Assembly: GCA_045601285.1 (NCBI GenBank)
Contig: JAZRZJ010000028.1
Coordinates: 1-29,674 of the forward strand
Direction: 5' to 3'
Length of the DNA: 29,674 bases
From: F23-B02 sp045601285
GTDB taxonomy: Bacteria; Bacillota; Clostridia; Oscillospirales; Oscillospiraceae
Positions 23,424-29,674 of this stretch are shown piece after piece; positions within the stretch are counted from its first letter, which is position 1; each line of letters starts with the position of its first letter. The notes below the pieces were generated by a model. It searched no databases. It saw only the letters and a list, made by a program, of their open reading frames with translations, and was not told the DNA's origin. The translations under genes were made by a program, and so were the position numbers.

Positions 23424-24083
23424 TTAATACGCTATTATGTTTTTGTGAAGCTCGGCGTAATCCTCATCGTTTATGGCATAAACGCCGTCACCGTCCGCCT
23501 TAAGCTGCACCGTAACTGTTACGGGGTCGAGATAGCCGAGGCTGTCAACTCCCGCCCGCAGAATGCCGATTACCTCGTTGAGATAAAGCTGCTCGATCTC
23601 GCTTCCCGGCATTTCCGAAAACTCGCCGTAGGAAAAGCGCTGTGTAAACTCACGGTCATGAAGGTCGAGAGCCCCATAGCTTGTGCGGAACAGGTCAATG
23701 GGATAAACCGTAACCTCCACAGAGTAGCCGCCGTTTTTCTCCTTGACCTCGCCTATTTCATACTTGCTTTTTGCAAAAATATCCCTGTAAAGCTGAACGA
23801 TTTCCTCGGCAGGCTCTTCATCGCCAATGTAGAAGTAAAACAGCTCACAGAAGTTTTTCGCCTCATTCTGCAGATTTTCCTCATACATTTCAAGGCATTC
23901 CTCGCGGCTGTCCGCCACAAGCTCAAGATACTCGTCGGAAGCCTCGCCGTGATACAGAACGTCAAGTCCGCCCTTCACATAGGCGGCGGCATCAAAGCTT
24001 TTGCCGCAGCCGCAAAGCAGTGAAAGGCACATTGCAAGCACAAGCATCAGAGGGATTACGCATTTTTTACTGCAGTTATTCAT
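23424..24083 (-). CDS. Lipoprotein of unknown function
   Basis: A 219-residue predicted lipoprotein. The signal peptide (MNNCSKKCVIPLMLVLAMCLSLLCG) ends in the lipobox-like LCGC. The mature part is acidic and helical at first (AAYVKGGLDVLYHGEASDEYLELVADSREECLEMYEENL). It ends in a beta-rich domain (YSVEVTVYPIDLFRTSYGALD, DPVTVTVQLKADGDGVYAINDEDY). The layout, with 'VKGxLDxxY' soon after the lipid cysteine, resembles the DUF5105-like lipoproteins of Clostridia, a tentative match. The start at 24083 has AGGCGG upstream; a ten-residue extension is rejected. It is 22 bases downstream of the other lipoprotein gene and shares its transcript. Confidence 0.85.
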   Translation of the reverse strand: MNNCSKKCVIPLMLVLAMCLSLLCGCGKSFDAAAYVKGGLDVLYHGEASDEYLELVADSREECLEMYEENLQNEAKNFCELFYFYIGDEEPAEEIVQLYRDIFAKSKYEIGEVKEKNGGYSVEVTVYPIDLFRTSYGALDLHDREFTQRFSYGEFSEMPGSEIEQLYLNEVIGILRAGVDSLGYLDPVTVTVQLKADGDGVYAINDEDYAELHKNIIAY

Positions 24084-24105
24084 TTTTCCGCCTTTCATCC
24101 GATTC

Positions 24106-25299
24106 TCAGCCAAGCTCGGTGAGAATTATGGAGCCGTCCTTGCCGCTCTGGGAAATTCCGCGCTCAACAACCGTTCCGTCGGCAAGCGTGTAGCTCAGAA
24201 TGACGCTGGGCGCTGTATCGGGAATAAAGCTCACAAGCTCCAGTGCCTCATCGGTGGTCATATAGCTGCGATACCAGAGTATATTATCCGGCAAACCGCT
24301 TTTTGCAAAAACAAGCTTCACGGAATAGACCGTTTCCTGCGCGGAGATGATGATGCTCTGTCCCTTTTCGTCAACCGTTACGGTGCCGAGCAGGTCAAGC
24401 TCCGAGGTGTCCGTACCGTCGCACCTCTGGGCAAGCATCATTCCGTTATCGCCTTCAAGCTGAACAGGCAGATATTCCTCCTTCAGCAGACCGTCCATGG
24501 CGGCGTAAGGCACGGTAAATTCTATGCGGCCATAGCTGAAAGCCGCAAGCTCATAGGGATTTGCGAAAAACACCAGTCCCTCGCTGCTGAAAAACCAGTT
24601 GCCGCTCCCTATAAGGTCGGAAATTGATTCCGTAAGGTCGGGGTTAAAGAATATACTTTCGCCCGCCTCGTTCTTATACTTTTCGCCTGCGGAAATATTC
24701 AGAATATAGCCGTAAACAAGCTGCTCAAGCAGCTCGGGTTCATCGGAAATGCTCTCAAGCGTGAGCTTTTCGCCCGTACTCGCATCATAGGAGGCGCTGG
24801 TACGGGAAACGTATCCGTGAGCGCCGCCGCTGTAGGTGTAAACATCGTAGCTCAGGCTGATAACGCCCACATCGCCGCGGCTTAGCTCTGCGGTTTCTAC
24901 ATACATAAAGGTTTGGAATTCAAGCCCTTCCGGCTTGTCGGAGGCTTCGGCTGCCTCAAGCTCCGCAGCTGCTTTTTCGTCCGCTATGCTCAGGGCTGCA
25001 TTTCTGATTGTATCCGCACCCTCGTCAAAAAGCTCGTACTGATACGCAATGTCGAGATTGATTTTCTCAGCAGCTTCATCGCTGCCTGCGGAAACGATCT
25101 CAGGCACACAAATCGACTGGGCAAAAACCAGCTCATCGCTTCCCTTATCCACAAACTCATCAGTTTCCACGCGGGAAAAATCAACGCATACTCCGAATTC
25201 GGGAGCCGGTGCGTCCTCGTCCTTATCATATATATCATGGCAGCCGCAGAGCGCAAATATCATTGCCATAGCCAGAATAATGGCTGTCGCCTTTTTCAT
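24106..25299 (-). CDS. Lipoprotein with a DUF3298/RsiV-like domain
   Basis: A 397-residue predicted lipoprotein. The signal peptide MKKATAIILAMAMIFALCG ends in a lipobox-like LCGC. The mature part has a DUF4163/DUF3298-type region with the hallmark YSGGAHGY near residue ~160, preceded by ISLSYDVYT. It is followed by LTLESI and the FFNPDLTESISDLIGSGNWFFSSEGLVFFANPYELAAFSYG segment, typical of the RsiV/PdaC C-terminal fold. The last ~100 residues are an extra beta-rich domain. RsiV relatives bind lysozyme or act on the wall, but this protein has no anti-sigma region, so its role is open. GGAGG lies upstream of the ATG at 25299. It is the first gene of a two-lipoprotein operon. Confidence 0.87.
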   Translation of the reverse strand: MKKATAIILAMAMIFALCGCHDIYDKDEDAPAPEFGVCVDFSRVETDEFVDKGSDELVFAQSICVPEIVSAGSDEAAEKINLDIAYQYELFDEGADTIRNAALSIADEKAAAELEAAEASDKPEGLEFQTFMYVETAELSRGDVGVISLSYDVYTYSGGAHGYVSRTSASYDASTGEKLTLESISDEPELLEQLVYGYILNISAGEKYKNEAGESIFFNPDLTESISDLIGSGNWFFSSEGLVFFANPYELAAFSYGRIEFTVPYAAMDGLLKEEYLPVQLEGDNGMMLAQRCDGTDTSELDLLGTVTVDEKGQSIIISAQETVYSVKLVFAKSGLPDNILWYRSYMTTDEALELVSFIPDTAPSVILSYTLADGTVVERGISQSGKDGSIILTELG

Positions 25300-25357
25300 A
25301 ACAACCTCCGTGTGCCTTCCGCACAAATTAACGTTATATCTATAATGGGTTCTATGC

Positions 25358-25375
25358 TTTCAACAGTTTCAACAG
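25358..25375. repeat. Two tandem TTTCAACAG units upstream of the lipoprotein operon
   Basis: TTTCAACAG occurs twice in direct succession, with a related TTTTGAACAG shortly after. The site is between the DUF3298 lipoprotein start and the TetR stop. On the minus strand it reads as repeated CTGTTGAAA and overlaps a weak -35-like TTGAAA. Confidence 0.45.
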
Positions 25376-25389
25376 AGTTTTGAACAGCA

Positions 25390-25971
25390 TTATGTAAAGC
25401 GTTTTCTTACGTTTTCATAAAGGCGCTCGCTTCCGCCCAGGCAGAAGCTGTCCATGCAGTCGGCAATAAGCTCGGGGTCGTCCCCCATATTGTTTTCAAA
25501 CCAGAATTTAATCATGGCGCTGACAGCGGAAACAAGCATGGAGCGCATACATTCCTTATGGAGCGCTGGAATTTTTTCTTCGTCGGGCAGAACGCCGCAG
25601 AAGTAGCTTGCGGAGCTGTCCATTATTATCTTTACAAAAGCGTCCATATCGCCGTTGGGTCCGCAGAACAGACGGCAGAGGTCCTTGTTTTCCTTGAGGA
25701 GCTTCAGTGCGTCAAGGGCGGTGAGGTAACCATCGGGGGTTTTGGCTGCGCCGTCAGCAAAAATATCTATCATTTCCTGCTCAAGACTTTTCTTAAGCGC
25801 AAAGGGGTCTGCATAGTGGGAATAAAATGTGCCGCGGTTTATGTCCGCATTCTTGCAGATTTCGGTTACGCTTATTTTTTCAAGGGGCTTCTTTTCCAGC
25901 AAGTCAAGGAAGCTTTCGCGGATTGCCTTTTTTGTGTAGCGCACACGTCTGTCAACCTTTTTGTCTGTCAT
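25390..25971 (-). CDS. TetR-family regulator, divergent from the YkvI-like gene
   Basis: A 193-residue TetR-type repressor. The helix-turn-helix is at residues ~14-60 (KKAIRESFLDLLEKKPLEKISVTEICKNADINRGTFYSHYADPFAL). This is the style of TetR proteins with a DhaS/TetR_C_7-like ligand domain, where the FYxHY motif is strongly kept. The C-terminal helices are rich in Cys and Met (LCRLFCGPNG, YFCGVL, CMRSMLVSAVSAMIKFWFENNMG). AAGGTG lies eight bases before the ATG. Divergence from the membrane-protein gene at 26140, with palindromes in between, suggests it controls both itself and that gene. Confidence 0.9.
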   Translation of the reverse strand: MTDKKVDRRVRYTKKAIRESFLDLLEKKPLEKISVTEICKNADINRGTFYSHYADPFALKKSLEQEMIDIFADGAAKTPDGYLTALDALKLLKENKDLCRLFCGPNGDMDAFVKIIMDSSASYFCGVLPDEEKIPALHKECMRSMLVSAVSAMIKFWFENNMGDDPELIADCMDSFCLGGSERLYENVRKRFT

Positions 25972-25990
25972 TTTTTACACCTTCATTATA

Positions 25991-26007
25991 ATTGAATTTA
26001 CTTCAAT
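25991..26007. promoter_or_regulatory. Candidate TetR operator
   Basis: ATTGAA-TTTAC-TTCAAT, a 17-bp perfect-arm palindrome 19 bases upstream of the TetR start. It lies next to a minus-strand TATAAT (25990-25985). Confidence 0.5.
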
Positions 26008-26076
26008 ACTATACCACAAAAATGTCAATAATTCAACACGGTGGACACTATTTTACTTTTTATACATATTTGTCTA

Positions 26077-26119
26077 TTGACTTACACTTTTTTCAGGTTA
26101 TCATTGTTTTGTTAACAAA
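26077..26119 (+). promoter_or_regulatory. Promoter and palindrome upstream of the YkvI-like gene
   Basis: TTGACT (26077-26082) and TATCAT (26099-26104), 16-base spacer, followed at 26108-26119 by the palindrome TTTGTTAACAAA near the expected start of transcription. It is a natural place for a repressor. Confidence 0.55.
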
Positions 26120-26139
26120 TTTTCGAGGAAAATTCAAGC

Positions 26140-27201
26140 ATGAAAAAAATCGGTTTCGGAAAATTGGGTCTTGCCTTCGCAGGAAGCTTTCTCGGCGCGG
26201 GCTATGTTTCCGGTCAGGAGCTTTGGCAGTTCTTCGGTTCCTTCGGAAAAGAGGGCGTTTTCGGACTCTGCATTGCCATCGCGCTTCTGTTTCTTGTAGG
26301 CATAATGATGATTCGCCTCAATCAGCTTACGGGCTTTGCAGATGCCGACAAGCTTGTTGTGCGACGGAACGCGCCTGCCATACGCGGTGCTGTTGTGCTT
26401 CTTGAATCAGTATTTCTTTTCGGCGTTGTGGTCATTATGACTGCCGGCGTCGGTGCCCTGCTCAATCAGCTTTTCGGGCTTCCACTCTGGATAGGGGCAC
26501 TTATCTTCACAGTCACCGTGGCGGTCTTCTCCCTTGCGGGACTTTCGGGTATGGTTTCCGCATTTTCGCTGACGGTTCCCGTGCTTGCGGGCGTCACTCT
26601 CGTTTTCGGAATTATCTCCGTTTCAAAGGGCGGCTTCTGCATTCCCCAGGGCACACCCGACGGCTCAAATCCTCTCATGAGCTCCTGGCTCATTGCGGCG
26701 ATAAGCTTTGCCTGCTACAACATTTTCGGCGGCATCGCCATTATTGCCCCGCTGGGTGAGCACATAAAAAGCAAAGGCCACAGCCGCGCCGGTATCGCAC
26801 TTGGCTCTGCCCTGCTGCTTTTCATCGCCGCAAGCGTCCTCGTTTCCATGGGCGCGTTTCCCGAAACGGCAGATGCCGAGCTTCCCATGCTTGCCCTTGC
26901 AAGCGGAATAAACAGATATCTCGGCTATGTCTACGCGCTTCTGCTCCTGCTTGCCATGTTCGGCACGGCGCTTTCAAGCATGGTTGCCTTCACAAACCTG
27001 ATTTGTCTCAAATCGAAAAAGATAAGCAAGCACCGCGTGGGCTTCATTGCGGCGTTTGCTCTGCTGGCATTCATGGGAAGTCTTTTCGGCTTCGGCGATT
27101 TGATAAGCGTTATCTATCCCATATTCGGATATCTGAGCAGTGTGTTCATCGTTCTTATGGCCGCACACTATTTCAAAGTCAGAAAGAAGGTCAGGGTATG
27201 A
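26140..27201 (+). CDS. YkvI-family multi-span membrane protein
   Basis: A 353-residue integral membrane protein with about ten helices. The opening KIGFGKLGLAFAGSFLGAGYVSGQELWQFF, with its unwound-helix glycine pattern, is characteristic of the YkvI family, a branch of the LeuT-like transporter fold with no firmly known substrate. Later motifs include SWLIAAISFACYNIFGGIAIIAPLG and LLLLAMFGTALSSMVAFTNLI. The tail is basic. GAGGAA lies ten bases before the ATG. The stop overlaps the birA start by four bases (ATGA), so they are co-translated. The divergent TetR regulator probably controls it. Confidence 0.88.
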   Translation: MKKIGFGKLGLAFAGSFLGAGYVSGQELWQFFGSFGKEGVFGLCIAIALLFLVGIMMIRLNQLTGFADADKLVVRRNAPAIRGAVVLLESVFLFGVVVIMTAGVGALLNQLFGLPLWIGALIFTVTVAVFSLAGLSGMVSAFSLTVPVLAGVTLVFGIISVSKGGFCIPQGTPDGSNPLMSSWLIAAISFACYNIFGGIAIIAPLGEHIKSKGHSRAGIALGSALLLFIAASVLVSMGAFPETADAELPMLALASGINRYLGYVYALLLLLAMFGTALSSMVAFTNLICLKSKKISKHRVGFIAAFALLAFMGSLFGFGDLISVIYPIFGYLSSVFIVLMAAHYFKVRKKVRV

Positions 27202-27929
27202 GCAGGCTTCTGGTTTTTGACTCCCTCGACTCCACAAACGACTATTTAAAGCGAGAGGCGGCACGGCTTGACGAGGGCGCTGTTGTCCTCGCAAACGAGC
27301 AGACCGCCGGAAAAGGCAGACTCGGCAGAAAATTTGCTTCCCCTGCCTCCATGGGCATTTATATGTCCATGCTTCTGAAGCCCGACTGTGCTCCCCTTGA
27401 CGCCGCAACCCTCACCGCAAACGCCGCAGTTGCGGTATGCAGGGCGGTTGAAAAGCTCACGCCCTACAAGCCGGACATCAAATGGATAAATGACCTGTAT
27501 CTCCGCGGAAAGAAAATCTGCGGCATTCTCTGCGAAAGCAGCATCACCGACCACAGACTTGATTATGTCATCGTGGGTGTGGGTCTCAACGTCATAACCC
27601 GTCCCGACGATTTTCCCCCGGAGCTTCTGAAAACCGCAGGCTCAATCTATTCCCAGACGGGCGAAATCGTTGAGCGCGGCAAGCTGATTGCCGCAATCAT
27701 CGAGGAGCTTGACGCCATGTATGCCGTATGGAAAAAGGATAAAGCCGTGTACCTTGACGAATACCGCAGGCGCTGCGCGATGCTCGGTCACGAGGTGGAT
27801 ATATACTCCTCCGAGGGTACCGACACCGTGCTTGCCGAGGACATTTCCGAGGACTTCGGGCTCACAGTCCGCTATGAAAACGGCGAAAAAAAGACCCTCC
27901 ACGCAGGAGAGGTAAGCGTAAAATTATAA
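27198..27929 (+). CDS. birA: Biotin-[acetyl-CoA carboxylase] ligase without the DNA-binding domain
   Basis: Activates biotin with ATP and joins it to the lysine of biotin carboxyl carrier proteins. The 243-residue protein has the catalytic core: DSLDSTNDYLK, the biotinyl-AMP loop AGKGRLGRKFASP, IKWINDLYLRGKKICGILCES, VGVGLNVI and the C-terminal domain ending in GEKKTLHAGEVSV. It lacks the N-terminal winged helix of bifunctional BirA, so it should not repress biotin genes itself. The start at 27198 overlaps the YkvI-gene stop; a 65-residue upstream extension of the open frame runs through that gene in another frame and is rejected. Confidence 0.95.
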   Translation: MSRLLVFDSLDSTNDYLKREAARLDEGAVVLANEQTAGKGRLGRKFASPASMGIYMSMLLKPDCAPLDAATLTANAAVAVCRAVEKLTPYKPDIKWINDLYLRGKKICGILCESSITDHRLDYVIVGVGLNVITRPDDFPPELLKTAGSIYSQTGEIVERGKLIAAIIEELDAMYAVWKKDKAVYLDEYRRRCAMLGHEVDIYSSEGTDTVLAEDISEDFGLTVRYENGEKKTLHAGEVSVKL

Positions 27930-27931
27930 TT

Positions 27932-28417
27932 ATGGATTATCCTGTGCGCAAGAGAAACCGGCTTGAAAATTACGATTATTCACTGGCGGGAGCATATTTT
28001 GTTACCATTTGCAGTTACAGCAGGGAGAAAATCTTCGGTAATATTGTAGGGGAGGATATCATCCTCCCGACAACAGTGCAATTAACTCCCGCAGGTAAAA
28101 TTGTCGAAAATTCTATTAAAGAAATTAATTCTCATTATCCTTCGGTAACTGTTGATAAATACGTTATTATGCCTAACCATATTCATCTTATTCTGGTAAT
28201 CGGTCCCGATGAAAACGGGAGGATAATATCCTCCCCTACATTGTCAACTGTTGTCGGTCAGATGAAACGGGCTTCCGCAAAAAACATCGGTCGCAAGGTA
28301 TGGCAGCGATCATTTCATGATCACGTTATCCGAAACGAACACGATTACATGGAGATATGGCACTATATTGATATCAATCCCCGTAAGTGGCGGGACGATC
28401 ATTTTTATGTTGAATGA
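27932..28417 (+). CDS. REP-associated tyrosine transposase (RAYT, Y1/IS200-like)
   Basis: A 161-residue HUH-type single-strand transposase of the RAYT group. Visible features: the N-terminal RKRNRLENYDYSLAGAYFVTICS, the metal-binding HIH in VIMPNHIHLIL (residues ~80-90), WQRSFHDHVIRNEHDYMEIWHYIDINP with the probable catalytic tyrosine, and the terminal KWRDDHFYVE. These enzymes process short palindromic REP sequences rather than moving themselves as an IS. The ATG lies two bases after the birA stop with no clear ribosome site, so expression may be low or coupled. Its two variable loops are encoded by an inverted pair of palindromes (28045-28069 and 28216-28240). Confidence 0.9.
   Translation: MDYPVRKRNRLENYDYSLAGAYFVTICSYSREKIFGNIVGEDIILPTTVQLTPAGKIVENSIKEINSHYPSVTVDKYVIMPNHIHLILVIGPDENGRIISSPTLSTVVGQMKRASAKNIGRKVWQRSFHDHVIRNEHDYMEIWHYIDINPRKWRDDHFYVE
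28045..28069 (+). repeat. REP-like palindrome inside the RAYT gene, copy 1
   Basis: GGGAGGATATCATCCTCCC at 28050-28068, preceded by TGTAG and followed by G. It encodes VGEDIILP. Its inverted near-copy is at 28216-28240 (24 of 25 bases equal). Confidence 0.8.
28216..28240 (-). repeat. REP-like palindrome inside the RAYT gene, copy 2 (inverted)
   Basis: GGGAGGATAATATCCTCCC at 28217-28235 followed by CTACA. It is the reverse complement of copy 1 apart from one base and encodes GRIISSPT. An outer pair, CGACAACAGT (28068-28077) and ACTGTTGTCG (28247-28256), is also inverted. Confidence 0.8.
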
Positions 28418-28510
28418 ACCAAAAAGCAACGTACAGCGCAGGAAAACGGAAGGTAAGATAGTGTGAAAGAAACCTATGAAAGGTGTCTTTCAAGTTAAAT
28501 AAGCCATCTT

Positions 28511-28535
28511 TATGAACTTTTTCTAAAAGTTCATA
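28511..28535. other. Hairpin downstream of the RAYT gene
   Basis: TATGAACTTTT / AAAAGTTCATA with a three-base loop. It is AT-rich, has no T-run after it and its function is unknown. The ~95 bases before it hold no gene that I can see. Confidence 0.5.
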
Positions 28536-28542
28536 AAAACAA

Positions 28543-28577
28543 GCAGCGTGTCAAAAATACTTTTTTTGACACGCTGG
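28543..28577. terminator. Hairpin terminator 1 of a tandem pair
   Basis: CAGCGTGTCAAAAA / TTTTTGACACGCTG stem with a short loop. It lies between the RAYT gene and hypA; read on the minus strand it follows the hairpin at 28581. Confidence 0.65.
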
Positions 28578-28580
28578 AGC

Positions 28581-28618
28581 AAAAAAGAACTCACCGTAAG
28601 GTGAGTTCTTTTTGGTTT
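28581..28618. terminator. Hairpin terminator 2, bidirectional, at the end of hypA
   Basis: AAAAAGAACTCACC-GTAA-GGTGAGTTCTTTTT with A- and T-runs on both sides, directly after the hypA stop on the minus strand. Confidence 0.88.
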
Positions 28619-28969
28619 TTATTCGTCCTCGGGGACGTGGATCTCCTTTATGAGAAAGTCCTTGCCCGAGAGGATCTCCTTTTCAAAGCTTCCGCAGTTG
28701 GGGCAATAGCCCTCGTGCTCGATAACGTTGAAAATCTCGTCACATTCCTCGCACTCGGCCATGCCGGGGATGGTATTCATGATGAGCTCTGCGCCCTCCA
28801 GAATGCTGCCCTCGACGGTGATCTTGAAGATATCGTCCACGTACTTGGGAATGACCAGCGACAGCTCGCCGATGTCCAGCACGATGCCGGTGATCTTCTT
28901 GATGCCGTTTTCCTTGGCAAAATCCTCAACGGTGCGGATGACCTGTCTGACTACGCCTATTTCGTGCAT
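28619..28969 (-). CDS. hypA: Hydrogenase nickel-insertion protein HypA-like
   Basis: A 116-residue HypA-family metallochaperone that binds nickel through its N-terminal MHE (H2) and zinc through cysteines. Here the zinc site is CEECDE...CPNCGS (CxxC spaced by 15 residues from a second CxxC). In classic roles it loads nickel into [NiFe] hydrogenase with HypB. No hypB or hydrogenase gene lies in the window. Its start codon overlaps the stop of the flavoprotein gene upstream by one base (TAATG), so the two are coupled. In many Clostridia such HypA-like proteins sit beside hydrogenase or formate/NADP electron-transfer genes, which is context knowledge, not proof. Confidence 0.92.
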   Translation of the reverse strand: MHEIGVVRQVIRTVEDFAKENGIKKITGIVLDIGELSLVIPKYVDDIFKITVEGSILEGAELIMNTIPGMAECEECDEIFNVIEHEGYCPNCGSFEKEILSGKDFLIKEIHVPEDE

Positions 28970-29674
28970 TACTTCTTGCTGACCTTCTTAACTGCCATAC
29001 GGCCGACGGCCTTGGGGATGTTGGAGACGGCCGCAAGGAGGGTGCCGTGGTAGCTCTCGCACTTGGTGTCCATGTACTTGACGAGGGAGATCGCGCCGAA
29101 CTTGCACTTGGTGGTGCAGATGCCGCAGCCGAAGCACATATCCTCGTCGAGAACGACGGCGCCGCAGCCGAGGCAGCGGGCAGCTTCCTTCTTGATCTGC
29201 TCCTCGGTGAGAACGCCGCGAAGGTCCTTCATGGTCTTCTTGGCTTCCTTACCGGAAACAGCGGCGGTCTTCTGGCGCGGTGCGGAGTCGAAGCCCTCGG
29301 GGGAGACGGCCAGCGTGGCGACCTTCAGTGCCTTGTAATCGCGGTTGTCGCGGCCGAGATCCATGGTCTGGCCGGGATGTACGTAACGGTGGATGGAGAC
29401 AGCGGCTTCCTTACCGGCTGCGATGGCGTCGATGGCGAACTTCGGTCCGCTGATGACGTCGCCGCCGGCGAAGACGTCGGGAGTGCTGGTCTGCAGGAAC
29501 TTGGTGACCTTGACAACGCCCTTGTCGCCGGTCCCGAGACCCTCGATGCCGGTGAGGTCGATCTTCTGGCCGATGGCGGAGATGACGGCGGAAACGGGCA
29601 GCTCCTCGAACACGCCGGTGCCGACGGGCTTGCCGGCCTTGAGCTCCATGACCTCGACCTTGAGGTCAGCTTCC
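28969..29674 (-). CDS. FAD-dependent oxidoreductase with ferredoxin-type clusters (3' part)
   Basis: Incomplete: the gene runs off the window, and the frame stays open from the edge (EADLKVEV before the first Met). The visible ~235 residues are the end of a GltD-like pyridine nucleotide/FAD oxidoreductase: PVSAVISAIGQ, TSTPDVFAGGDVISGPKFAIDAIAAGKEAAVSIHRY (FAD-binding GD motif). Two cysteine clusters follow: CLGCG, then CFGCGICTTKCKFGAISL, which can bind a [4Fe-4S] cluster. Such proteins move electrons between NAD(P)H and ferredoxin or hydrogenase partners. The tail is basic (AVKKVSKK). Coupling to hypA points to a redox or hydrogenase operon upstream, beyond the right edge. Confidence 0.88.
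   Translation of the reverse strand, partial: EADLKVEVMELKAGKPVGTGVFEELPVSAVISAIGQKIDLTGIEGLGTGDKGVVKVTKFLQTSTPDVFAGGDVISGPKFAIDAIAAGKEAAVSIHRYVHPGQTMDLGRDNRDYKALKVATLAVSPEGFDSAPRQKTAAVSGKEAKKTMKDLRGVLTEEQIKKEAARCLGCGAVVLDEDMCFGCGICTTKCKFGAISLVKYMDTKCESYHGTLLAAVSNIPKAVGRMAVKKVSKK

Noticed and set aside
27003..27197. N-terminal extension of BirA that might be a DNA-binding domain
   Set aside because: It overlaps the YkvI-like gene in another frame, has no winged-helix character and its start has no ribosome site.
27932..28577. Complete insertion sequence around the RAYT gene
   Set aside because: No matching terminal repeats or target duplication can be seen at the ends. RAYT genes are normally single and not self-mobile.

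Overview
The window reads as a chromosomal segment of an anaerobic, Gram-positive-type Clostridia (Oscillospirales/Eubacteriales-like) bacterium. This placement is inferred. It rests on strong GGAGG-type ribosome binding sites, sigma-A type -35/-10 promoters, many intrinsic terminators, an SLH-anchored amidase, a short type ProRS ending in Tyr, a HAAS-type membrane protein, a YkvI-family protein, and dispersed palindromic repeats of the kind common in gut Clostridia. No rRNA, tRNA, CRISPR array or prophage is visible.

Layout. 1-4.7 kb: metG and a D-cysteine desulfhydrase-family gene (+), meeting proS (-) at a shared bidirectional terminator. 4.7-6.2 kb: a promoter divergent from proS drives a two-gene membrane operon, a HAAS-domain protein with a long Glu-Pro-Val repeat plus a small coupled membrane protein. 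The first gene probably starts at ATT. 6.2-8.1 kb (-): an SLH-domain N-acetylmuramoyl-L-alanine amidase and a small DMT-type transporter. 8.2-9.7 kb (+): a stand-alone ACT-domain protein and a short aspartokinase that keeps only one ACT-like unit, with a terminator-like hairpin between them. 9.7-15.3 kb (-): a five-gene cluster transcribed class III aminotransferase, class II aldolase, TetR regulator, FGGY kinase, GtrA protein. It looks like a regulated catabolic or surface-sugar module of unknown substrate. It carries a MITE-like repeat and an 18-bp inverted repeat that would trap the kinase ribosome binding site.

15.4-17.2 kb (+): an orphan secreted or anchored protein and a WYL-domain regulator. 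17.2-19.8 kb (-): two tandem, equal-length CorC/HlyC-type proteins with a 4-bp overlap. 20-23.4 kb (+): a small lipoprotein, then rpsO and pnp in their conserved order, each with a structured leader and with a palindromic repeat between them. 23.4-25.3 kb (-): two lipoproteins, one with a DUF3298-type motif. 25.4-28.4 kb: a TetR regulator divergent from a YkvI-like membrane protein, birA (biotin ligase without the DNA-binding domain) and a REP-associated (RAYT/Y1) transposase whose own coding sequence carries an inverted pair of palindromes. 28.6 kb to the end (-): hypA, coupled to the 3' part of a flavin/iron-sulfur oxidoreductase that runs off the window.

The most interesting signals are the probable ATT start codon, the kinase leader inverted repeat, the single-ACT aspartokinase paired with a separate ACT protein, the aldolase with a degenerate second half-domain, the RAYT gene with embedded palindromes, and the long stem in the pnp leader. 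No wholly new system is proven; the five-gene cluster is the best candidate for undescribed biochemistry.
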